A DNA stretch of 6,566 nucleotides from Actinomycetota bacterium (GTDB lineage: Bacteria > Actinomycetota > Thermoleophilia > Gaiellales > Gaiellaceae), in assembly GCA_003162235.1 (NCBI GenBank), contig PMMN01000039.1:37678-44243 (forward strand), read 5' to 3'. The translations under genes and the position numbers were made by a program. Shown one piece after another: positions 1 through 5,001 of this stretch; position 1 is the first letter of the stretch, and each line of letters starts with the position of its first letter. The notes under the pieces were generated by a model. That model was not told the DNA's origin. It was given only the letters and a program-made list of their open reading frames with translations, and did not search any database.

Positions 1-1374
1 GGCGGTCAGAGAAGCGGCCAGGGCGAAGCCGGCGCTGACCTGAAGGGCGTGGTGGAAGCCGTGGACCCTGGCTTGGACCTGCGAGTCGCCGGCGGCCAGC
101 GCGGAGTTGGTGGCGGAGTCTGCCAGCACAGACAGCACTGCCAGACCGATCGCCCCGCCGATCTGCTGCGCGGTGTTGAGCATTCCCGATACCAGGCCCG
201 AAAACCTTTTCGGCACGCCGCTGGTTGCCGCCAGAGTGAGCGACACGAACGAGAGACCGAGTCCGATACCGGCGATCACCAGCCCCGGGAAGACGTCGTG
301 CCAGTAGTTGCCGTGCACTCTCATCCGGGAAAGGATGAACAACCCGGCCGCAACGAACAAAGGCCCGACCACCATCGTCGGCTTGTAACCGATCCGGCCG
401 ACCAGTTGAGCGGTGATCCCGGAGAAGATGGCGATCACGAACGGCGTCACGAGAAAGCTGATCCCCGCGCGAACGGGCGAGTAGCCGAGGATCGTCTGCA
501 GATACAGGGTCAGGAAAAAGAACATCGAGAACAGACTCGCTGCGATGATCAAAGCGGTCAGATCGCCGCCGGCGACGTTTCTGATTTTGAACAGGCTGAG
601 CGGCAACATGGGGTCGCGAGAACGCGCCTCGTTGATCAGAAACGCGCTCAGGAGCAACACGCTCAGCGCCAGGCTCAGTATCACCGTGAGCGAGCCCCAG
701 CCGTCAACCGGCGCCCGGGAGAGTCCGAAGACAAGCGCGATCAGGCCTAGAGTCACCGTGCCCGAGCCGAGGTGGTCGAGATCGCGAAACCTGACCTTTC
801 GCTTCTCCTCATGCCGTGGCAGCATCAAGGCCGCGAACACGACTACCGTGAACCCCACCGGAACGTTGATGAAGAAGTTCCAGCGCCAGCCGAGGTATTG
901 AGTGAGGATCCCGCCGAGCACCACGCCCACAGCGGCTCCGCTCGAGGCCACCGCGGCCCAGATACCCAGAGCCAGATTCCGCTCTCGCCCCTCTTCGAAC
1001 TCGGTCAGAACGATGCTCAGCGCGGTCGGAGTCATGAAGGCGGCCATCAGTCCCTGCGCGGCGCGGGCGCTGATCAGCATCACGCTCGACTGGCTCAAGC
1101 CGCAGGTCAGCGACGCCAGGGAAAAGAGCGCGACTGCCGTGATGAAGAGCCGGCGGCGCCCGAACACGTCGGCCGTGCGCCCGCCGAGAAGGAGGAAGCC
1201 GCCGAACGCCAGCGAGTAGGCGGTGATCACCCACTGCAGGTTGTTGGGCGCGAAGTGGAGGTCCTTCGCCAGCGACGGCAAGGCGACGTTCACGACCGAA
1301 ACGTCGAGCACGACCATGAAGAACGACGCCGCCAGCAACGTGAGGATGAACCACTTGTTCCTCAACCTCGCCAA
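1..1374 (-). CDS. DHA2-family (EmrB/QacA-like) MFS multidrug efflux transporter, C-terminus cut by window edge
   Basis: Predicted inner-membrane drug/proton antiporter that would export hydrophobic or cationic compounds. The minus-strand frame is open for 458 codons to the left edge. Seen in sequence: the TM1 signature LDVSVVNVALP (residues 23-33), the motif A loop GGRTADVFGRRR (64-75), a motif C region GAAVGVVLGG (146-155), and the DHA2 hallmark LGWRWNFFINVPVG (161-174). A late conserved AQQIGGAIGLAVLSVLAD segment and many hydrophobic helices fit a 14-TM protein. Family members are about 480-550 aa, so only the last helix and tail are missing. The chosen start is TTG at 1374: an in-frame TAA lies nine codons upstream, and GAGGG sits 9 nt before the TTG. 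The first in-frame ATG would remove most of TM1. The usual Pro of motif C (GPxxGG) is Val here. Substrate cannot be read from sequence. Family is near certain; the start is probable. Confidence 0.95.
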   Translation of the reverse strand, partial: MARLRNKWFILTLLAASFFMVVLDVSVVNVALPSLAKDLHFAPNNLQWVITAYSLAFGGFLLLGGRTADVFGRRRLFITAVALFSLASLTCGLSQSSVMLISARAAQGLMAAFMTPTALSIVLTEFEEGRERNLALGIWAAVASSGAAVGVVLGGILTQYLGWRWNFFINVPVGFTVVVFAALMLPRHEEKRKVRFRDLDHLGSGTVTLGLIALVFGLSRAPVDGWGSLTVILSLALSVLLLSAFLINEARSRDPMLPLSLFKIRNVAGGDLTALIIAASLFSMFFFLTLYLQTILGYSPVRAGISFLVTPFVIAIFSGITAQLVGRIGYKPTMVVGPLFVAAGLFILSRMRVHGNYWHDVFPGLVIAGIGLGLSFVSLTLAATSGVPKRFSGLVSGMLNTAQQIGGAIGLAVLSVLADSATNSALAAGDSQVQARVHGFHHALQVSAGFALAASLTA

Positions 1375-1464
1375 GATCTCTTTCCCTCGTTCCGATTAGC
1401 GCTTCATTCCCTGCCGTCCAGATAGATGTGGGCGAGCCCGCGGCCGGATCCGCGAGCCCGCCCT
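1375..1464. other. Spacer upstream of the MFS gene; promoter region, no clear boxes
   Basis: About 90 nt of non-coding DNA between the hairpin and the MFS start. It holds the MFS ribosome binding site and a 9-bp direct repeat (GCGAGCCCG at 1432-1440 and 1452-1460, 20 bp apart, about two helical turns), overlapping GC-rich palindromic sequence (CCGGATCCG). The 20-bp spacing would suit a regulator dimer, but GC-rich DNA gives such repeats by chance. I could not find a convincing -35/-10 pair. No small ORF here looks real. Confidence 0.3.
1384..1388 (-). promoter_or_regulatory. Ribosome binding site deciding the TTG start of the MFS gene
   Basis: On the minus strand GAGGG lies 9 nt before the TTG at 1374. 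An in-frame TAA lies nine codons upstream of that TTG, and no ATG or GTG falls between stop and TTG, so this site and the TTG define the start. A second TTG four codons later (within LRNKW) is the only close alternative. Confidence 0.6.
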
Positions 1465-1502
1465 GCTTCTGCGCCGGATCCCCCCGAACTCGGCGCAGAA
1501 GC
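1465..1502 (-). terminator. Perfect 12-bp hairpin after the thioredoxin-like gene, likely terminator without a U tract
   Basis: GCTTCTGCGCCG (1465-1476) is exactly complementary to CGGCGCAGAAGC (1491-1502), with a 14-nt loop. On the minus strand the hairpin begins 11 nt after the TAG stop of the thioredoxin-like gene (1514), the usual place for a terminator. No run of U follows, so it is not a classical intrinsic terminator. U-less hairpins are often proposed as terminators or mRNA-end stabilisers in high-GC actinobacteria. It would separate, or partly separate, transcription of the thioredoxin-like gene from the MFS gene. Confidence 0.6.
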
Positions 1503-1513
1503 TGGCGCGACTC

Positions 1514-1801
1514 CTAGGACGTTGCCTCCGGAGTTGCGCGGCTAGCGAGGTGCGACGCGAGCATGCCCTCGATCTTCGAGGCGCTCGCTCGCCCCTCGAT
1601 TCGCTCCATCACGCGTCCGTTCATCACCAGTACGAGAGCTGGAGCTGCGCCGATCTGGTATCGACCGGCCAGGTCCGGGCGCTCGTTCACGTCCACCAGC
1701 ACGACGCGAAGGTTCTTCCTCTCCTTCCGTGCGATCTGGGCTATCAGGCTATCCATACGCCGTGCAGGCCCCGAACTCACGGAAGAAAAGAAGAGGAGCA
1801 A
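1514..1801 (-). CDS. Thioredoxin-fold protein lacking all cysteines (CGPC replaced by SGPA)
   Basis: A small protein with the thioredoxin fold but without the redox centre. The segment FSSVSSGPARRM (residues 5-16) lines up with the thioredoxin active site FWAPWCGPCRRM: both cysteines are changed (C to S and C to A) while the GP and the following RRM are kept. Downstream are the expected strand LRVVLVDVNERPDLAGRYQI, the cis-proline region GAAPALVLVMNG, and a C-terminal helix ending near SHLAS. The protein has no cysteine, so disulfide reductase activity is not expected; a binding, chaperone or scaffold role is inference. The start is uncertain. TTG at 1801 is the most downstream option and has no ribosome binding site. 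CTG at 1822 has AGGGAG 6 nt upstream, stays in frame and adds seven residues; no ATG, GTG or TTG occurs in frame between 1802 and 1912. The gene is cytosolic, with no signal peptide, and faces the plus-strand operon divergently. Confidence 0.8.
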   Translation of the reverse strand: MLLFFSSVSSGPARRMDSLIAQIARKERKNLRVVLVDVNERPDLAGRYQIGAAPALVLVMNGRVMERIEGRASASKIEGMLASHLASRATPEATS

Positions 1802-1911
1802 CGGTTCGCGATTCTGTTCCAGTGCCGTCTCCCTGACTCTCGGACGTATCCATTTCCCCGTCCGTACAGAGAGCGAAACGCGAAACCGAGAACCTCGAGA
1901 GGATCGTGCCG
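1802..1911. promoter_or_regulatory. Divergent intergenic region between the thioredoxin-like gene and the plus-strand operon
   Basis: This 110-nt stretch (about 83 nt if the thioredoxin-like gene starts at 1822) lies between divergent genes and is the only plausible place for the promoter of the six-gene plus-strand run and that of the thioredoxin-like gene. It is visibly less GC-rich than its surroundings. I see no -35/-10 pair with correct spacing on either strand. It includes the plus-strand ribosome binding site AGAGGA (1898-1903). The promoter role is inferred from position only. Confidence 0.4.
1898..1903 (+). promoter_or_regulatory. Ribosome binding site for the membrane protein gene, favouring GTG 1912
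   Basis: AGAGGA lies 8 nt before the GTG at 1912 but only 2 nt before the in-frame GTG at 1906. The spacing favours 1912 as the start. Confidence 0.55.
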
Positions 1912-2370
1912 GTGGAGTTCAGGCGGATCGGTCCGTCTACACTGCTGGCCGTGGGCCTCTGGTATTGGCTGGGAGTCGCGCTCGGCCTCGGGGTGGCGCT
2001 CGGGACCGTGGTCGCAGGGCTCATAGCGCCTGTTCGAGCGGGCGTTTTTCTGGCGTCAACAATGGCTGCGGCCGCCGGCTACGGCCTGGCGCTCGTCTTC
2101 GTCGCGCCGTTCGCCGCCCTCTCAGGAGCGGCGGGAGGCGTTGCCGGCGCTGTCGCGATTGCCCAGCTCTGCCGCCGTACTCTGGCCCGCGGCGGAACCC
2201 GGGGCGCCACGGGAGCTCTCATCTTCTTTCTTGGACTGGTCGTCGGCGGTCTCGCCTTCGTGCCGGCGCTGGGCTACCTCGAAGCCGGGCTCGTCGTGCT
2301 GCTCACCCTGCGCCTGAGACGCGGAGGCGCCGGCCGCTACGCCGGGCTCCGCACGCTCGCGCGCGACTGA
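1912..2370 (+). CDS. Small integral membrane protein of unknown function
   Basis: I do not recognise the family. The 152-residue product is almost entirely hydrophobic, rich in Gly, Ala, Val and Leu, with a short N-terminal EFRRIG and an Arg-rich tail (LRLRRGGAGRYAGLRTLARD). From the GTG at 1912, hydrophobic stretches lie at roughly residues 9-38, 42-84 (probably two helices), 99-120 and 121-133, giving four to five membrane helices; positive charges between helices 3 and 4 (CRRTLARGGTRG) suggest a cytoplasmic loop. No catalytic or transporter motif is visible. The start is GTG 1912 by ribosome binding site spacing; GTG 1906 would add two residues. Its TGA stop overlaps the ATG of the phosphodiesterase gene by one base, so the two are translationally coupled and perhaps functionally linked. 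Confidence 0.8.
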   Translation: MEFRRIGPSTLLAVGLWYWLGVALGLGVALGTVVAGLIAPVRAGVFLASTMAAAAGYGLALVFVAPFAALSGAAGGVAGAVAIAQLCRRTLARGGTRGATGALIFFLGLVVGGLAFVPALGYLEAGLVVLLTLRLRRGGAGRYAGLRTLARD

Positions 2371-3752
2371 TGCGCAAGCTCGTCCTGATCGTCATCGACG
2401 GGCTGACACCGGCCCTGCTCGAGCGCGGGCTCGAGAGCGGTCTGGCGCCGACGATCTCGCACTTCGCGGCCGCCGGACAGCTCGGGCGCGCGGTATCCGT
2501 TTTCCCCTCACTGACACCGGTTTGCCTGGCCACGATCGCGACGGGGGCGCATCCCGGAATCCACGAGATTCCGCACCTGGTCTGGTTCGATCGTAAAGAG
2601 CGGCGGGTGATCGAGTACGGCTCCTCGTTCGCCGCCGCTCGCCGCTCAGGTGCGCTGAACTGGTGGCGCAACACGGTTTACGCGATGAACGCGAAGCACC
2701 TCGGCCGCGGCGCGGTCACGATCTTCGAAGCTCTCGAGGATCACGGCTTCAGGGCGGCCGCTATCAACGCGACCTGCTTCCGTGGCCGCACGCGCCATTT
2801 CCCGACCCTTCCGGGAGTGACGCCGCCGGTGCTGGGCCCGAGCCGCTTCTTCTTCTACGGACTGTTCGAGTCGCACGAGACCGGAGCCTCACCGACCGCC
2901 GTCTTCAGGCGCGCGAGCGGCTCGGTCGACGACTACGCCGAGGCCGCCGGTCGCTGGCTCGTCACTCGCGATGACTTCGACTTCCTCTTCTACTACCTCT
3001 CCGACTTCGACTACATCTCGCACGCGCTCGGGCCCGACAGCGCCGATGCCGCTCTCGAACGAGCCGACGGCTCAATCGCCACGATCGTCGAAGCCGCAGG
3101 CGGAATTGACGCCTTCCTCGATCGTTATGACGTGCTCCTCTGCTCCGATCACGGGCAGACGCCCGTCCACGAGGGAGTACGGCTCGATCGCGCACTGGCG
3201 GACCTCTCCTTGGCCGGACGCCGTGCCTATCGCGGCTCGCAGGTCGTGCTCACCGCCTCGAACCGTGCTGCGATGGTCTACCGGCTCGAGGACTGCCCGC
3301 TCGAGACGGCAGAGCTGGCCGAGCGCCTGGTCCGCGATCCAAGCGTTCAGGTCGTCGCCTACCGGAACGGCGCCGAGGCGGTCGCGCTGCGGGACGGCGC
3401 TGAGTTTCGCTTCGCCCCGACCGTTCAGAGCTGGCGGAAGAGCGGGGAGGAACGGGTGCTCGATCAGCCACAGGCGCTCGAGCGCCTGTGGTCGGCGCTG
3501 GCCAACCCGAATGCCGGCGAGCTGCTGATCTCGGCCGCCCCGGGAGTAGAGTTCGCCGACCTCGCCGGCCGTCACCACGCCGGTGGCGGCTCGCACGGCT
3601 CGCTCGAGCGCGGCGATTCCGAGGTGCCGATGCTGGCAGTGGGTATCGCGCGTCTCCCCGGGAGCATCGCGGAGATCGCCCCGGCTATCCTCTCCCACTT
3701 CGGCATCGCACCACCGCACTATCCGGAAATCTTCGCCGCCGCGGCCGCCTGA
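2370..3752 (+). CDS. Type I phosphodiesterase / nucleotide pyrophosphatase (alkaline phosphatase superfamily)
   Basis: A 460-residue predicted two-metal hydrolase of phosphomonoesters or phosphodiesters. Metal and catalytic residues of the superfamily can be assigned in order: Asp10 in LVLIVIDG, nucleophile Thr49 in FPSLTPVCLATIATGAHPG, Asp214 and His218 in SDFDYISHALGP (the Dx3H motif), Asp260 and His261 in LLCSDHGQ, and His409 in HHAGGGSHGS. All expected ligands are present, so it should be active. There is no signal peptide or membrane segment, so it is probably cytosolic, unlike secreted alkaline phosphatases and most eukaryotic NPPs. The ATG overlaps the preceding gene's TGA by one base and has no ribosome binding site of its own, which points to translational coupling. 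The same frame stays open far upstream, but that part is a shadow of the membrane gene. The true substrate is unknown; phosphonate, nucleotide-sugar, lipid or cofactor esters are all possible. Confidence 0.93.
   Translation: MRKLVLIVIDGLTPALLERGLESGLAPTISHFAAAGQLGRAVSVFPSLTPVCLATIATGAHPGIHEIPHLVWFDRKERRVIEYGSSFAAARRSGALNWWRNTVYAMNAKHLGRGAVTIFEALEDHGFRAAAINATCFRGRTRHFPTLPGVTPPVLGPSRFFFYGLFESHETGASPTAVFRRASGSVDDYAEAAGRWLVTRDDFDFLFYYLSDFDYISHALGPDSADAALERADGSIATIVEAAGGIDAFLDRYDVLLCSDHGQTPVHEGVRLDRALADLSLAGRRAYRGSQVVLTASNRAAMVYRLEDCPLETAELAERLVRDPSVQVVAYRNGAEAVALRDGAEFRFAPTVQSWRKSGEERVLDQPQALERLWSALANPNAGELLISAAPGVEFADLAGRHHAGGGSHGSLERGDSEVPMLAVGIARLPGSIAEIAPAILSHFGIAPPHYPEIFAAAAA
3468..3491. repeat. 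Perfect 24-bp palindrome inside the phosphodiesterase gene
   Basis: The half-site CCACAGGCGCTC (3468-3479) is followed directly by its reverse complement GAGCGCCTGTGG (3480-3491), with no mismatch and no spacer. It encodes PQALERLW of the phosphodiesterase, in a helix-like, less conserved part between the metal motifs. As RNA it would fold into a 10-bp stem with a UCGA tetraloop. It could be chance in GC-rich coding DNA, a dimeric protein-binding site, or an mRNA structure. Confidence 0.6.
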
Positions 3753-3755
3753 GCG

Positions 3756-3761
3756 AGGAGG
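3756..3761 (+). promoter_or_regulatory. Strong ribosome binding site for acylphosphatase
   Basis: AGGAGG, a full match to the anti-Shine-Dalgarno, lies just after the phosphodiesterase stop and 12 nt before the ATG at 3774. The spacing is slightly long, but no nearer start codon in this frame would keep the full acylphosphatase domain. Confidence 0.6.
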
Positions 3762-3773
3762 CTCTCGCCGTCG

Positions 3774-4052
3774 ATGCAGCAGAGTATTCGCAGAGCTCAC
3801 GTGATCGTACGTGGCCGCATCCAGGGCGTCGGCTATCGCTACTCGACCCGCTCACGCGCGACGTCGCTCGGTGTAGGCGGCTGGGTGAGAAACCGGCCGG
3901 ATGGAAATGTCGAGGCGGTCTTCGAGGGCTTGGCCGAACGCGTAGAGTTGCTTCTTCGCTGGTGCCGCGAGGGACCCTCGGCGGCGTATGTCGATGAGAT
4001 CGAGGTCGAATGGCAGGAACCGACAGGTGAGCAGGGATTCGCAATCCGGTAA
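3774..4052 (+). CDS. acyP: Acylphosphatase
   Basis: Small cytosolic enzyme that hydrolyses the carboxyl-phosphate bond of acyl phosphates such as acetyl phosphate or 1,3-bisphosphoglycerate. The 92-residue product matches the family's usual length (about 90-100). It carries both family signatures: [11 protein letters not shown] (12-22), where Arg22 is the expected phosphate-binding catalytic residue, and [17 protein letters not shown] (36-52), where Asn40 is the catalytic Asn. A Tyr replaces the common Phe just before the catalytic Arg. The C-terminal strand ends in the usual short FAIR. The gene lies 21 nt after the phosphodiesterase gene with a strong ribosome binding site, and its 3' end overlaps the next gene by 26 nt. 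A metabolic link to its neighbours is not evident; acylphosphatases often act as housekeeping or metabolite-repair enzymes. Confidence 0.96.
   Translation: MQQSIRRAHVIVRGRIQGVGYRYSTRSRATSLGVGGWVRNRPDGNVEAVFEGLAERVELLLRWCREGPSAAYVDEIEVEWQEPTGEQGFAIR
4015..4018 (+). promoter_or_regulatory. Ribosome binding site supporting GTG 4027 for the PRC-barrel gene
   Basis: AGGA within the acylphosphatase coding region sits 8 nt before the GTG at 4027. It favours this start over the in-frame ATGs at 3988 and 3994, which would add a low-complexity Arg/Ser stretch that only shadows acylphosphatase codons. Confidence 0.5.
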
Positions 4053-4527
4053 CGGAAAAGACGGCCGCCGAGGCGCGGCCGAGAGCCCCCTGCGCAGCCT
4101 CGGCGACGAGCTGCTGAAGCTCCCCGTCCGCCTGCGCGGAGCCGAGCTCGGCCGGCCCACCGACGTGCTCGTCGATCTGGAGCGCCTGCGCGTGGTCGGT
4201 CTGCAGGTGCGTTGCGGTGATCGCGCGCAGCGATTCCTTCCGCTGGCGGCCGCGGTGCTCACAAGCGAGGAGATCACAGCCTCCTCCAGCCTCGCGCTGC
4301 TCGACGAGAGCGCCTATTACAGCGAGCACGGCTCGTCTCTGCAGGCGCTCCGGGGAACGGCCGTCGACGTAGCCGGACGCCAGATCGGAACGCTCGACGA
4401 CATCGTCCTGCGCGCCAACGGCGACGTGACGAGAATCGTCGTCAAGAGCAAGGGCGGGGAATTGCGGCGGTTTCCCGCTGCGAAGGTGCGGATACGGCAA
4501 CGCAAGACGGCGCGGAGACGACCCTGA
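4027..4527 (+). CDS. PRC-barrel domain protein, two repeats
   Basis: A 166-residue soluble protein with two copies of a PRC-barrel-like beta unit. The first spans about residues 29-85 ([20 protein letters not shown], then a VVGLQVRCG strand and a RFLPLAAAV strand). The second spans about 112-160 ([20 protein letters not shown], then [12 protein letters not shown] and [11 protein letters not shown]). Both show the typical G…GxxxDxxxD…v…v pattern followed by a strand carrying the pocket. PRC barrels occur in photosynthetic reaction centre H subunits, in RimM and in many small adaptor proteins that bind RNA, proteins or membranes; the specific role here is unknown. The N-terminal 25 residues are polar and look disordered, and the C-terminus ([12 protein letters not shown]) is very basic, suggesting nucleic acid or membrane contact. 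The start is GTG 4027 by ribosome binding site; the gene overlaps acyP by 26 nt and its TGA overlaps the probable gtrA start. Confidence 0.85.
   Translation: MSRDSQSGNGKDGRRGAAESPLRSLGDELLKLPVRLRGAELGRPTDVLVDLERLRVVGLQVRCGDRAQRFLPLAAAVLTSEEITASSSLALLDESAYYSEHGSSLQALRGTAVDVAGRQIGTLDDIVLRANGDVTRIVVKSKGGELRRFPAAKVRIRQRKTARRRP
4514..4517 (+). promoter_or_regulatory. Ribosome binding site for a CTG-initiated gtrA-like gene
   Basis: GGAG lies 6 nt before the CTG at 4524. That CTG overlaps the PRC-barrel stop as CTGA, the same arrangement as the common ATGA coupling. No ATG, GTG or TTG exists in this frame between here and TTG 4686. Confidence 0.45.
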
Positions 4528-4970
4528 GCGCAAGAGAAGAGGCATCAACGGACACGCTCCACGGCTCGCGGGCCGGGCGAGCGCTCAGGGCACGCCACAA
4601 CTGGGTTCAGCTGGCGAAGTTCTGCACGGTCGGAGGCAGCGGCTACGTCATCAACCTCAGCGTCTACGCGCTCGCGCTCGACCTCTTGGGGTTCGACTAC
4701 TACGTTGCGGCGACTATCTCGTTCGTCGTTTCCGCGTCCAGCAACTACCTCTGGAACCGAGCCTGGACGTTCCGCGATCAACGCGGGCACTTCGGCCTCC
4801 AGGGACTGCGCTTTTTCGTCGTATCGACGATGGCATGGGCCGCGAACATCGGGTTCCTGTCGCTCCTGATCGCGTTCGGATTGGGAGAGATCGTCGCCCA
4901 AGCGGTGGCGATCGTGTGCGTCACGCCGGTCAACTTCATCGGTAACAAGCTCTGGTCGTTTCGTACCTGA
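4524..4970 (+). CDS. GtrA-like membrane protein, probable CTG start
   Basis: A four-helix membrane protein of the GtrA family, whose members are tied to moving polyprenyl-phosphate-linked sugars across the cytoplasmic membrane or to cell-wall polysaccharide synthesis. Seen from the CTG: a basic N-terminus, then the family opening QLAKFCTVGGSGYVINLSVY (29-48, TM1), TM2 ending in SNYLWNRAWTF, TM3 from GLRFFVVSTMAWAAN, and TM4 ending in VNFIGNKLWSFR. The paired NxxWxF and NKLWSF motifs at helix ends are characteristic. At 148 aa the length fits the family (about 120-150). The first ATG/GTG/TTG in frame is TTG 4686, which would delete TM1 and the conserved GGSGYVIN, so the true start must be upstream. 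CTG 4524 has a ribosome binding site and overlaps the previous stop by 4 nt. A frameshift error near the junction is the other explanation. Gene 31 nt upstream of the GT-C-like gene. Confidence 0.88.
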   Translation: MSAREEASTDTLHGSRAGRALRARHNWVQLAKFCTVGGSGYVINLSVYALALDLLGFDYYVAATISFVVSASSNYLWNRAWTFRDQRGHFGLQGLRFFVVSTMAWAANIGFLSLLIAFGLGEIVAQAVAIVCVTPVNFIGNKLWSFRT

Positions 4971-5001
4971 ACGGCCGCAATAACGCAGAATTCGTTCCGG
5001 A

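Noticed and set aside
49..1425. Long plus-strand open frames (49-750, 772-1425, 902-1219) opposite the MFS gene
   Set aside because: Their translations are Arg/Gln/Glu/His-rich with no domain character, and they are antisense to a clearly conserved transporter; GC-rich codon bias leaves such shadow frames open.
1749..2024. 91-residue minus-strand frame with an internal ATG near 1851 that could be the N-terminus of the thioredoxin-like protein
   Set aside because: It is in a different frame from the thioredoxin-fold segment and shows no conserved features; joining them would need a frameshift for which there is no evidence.
1563..2369. Upstream extension of the phosphodiesterase frame giving a 729-residue protein
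   Set aside because: The extra 269 residues are Arg/Ser-rich noise overlapping the antisense of the thioredoxin-like gene and the whole membrane protein gene. The family start MRKLVLIVIDG at 2370 is a standard N-terminus.
3072..4548. Long minus-strand frames (3072-3800, 3685-4548) opposite the phosphodiesterase, acylphosphatase and PRC-barrel genes
   Set aside because: They run antisense to genes with clear family motifs, and their translations have no recognisable domains.
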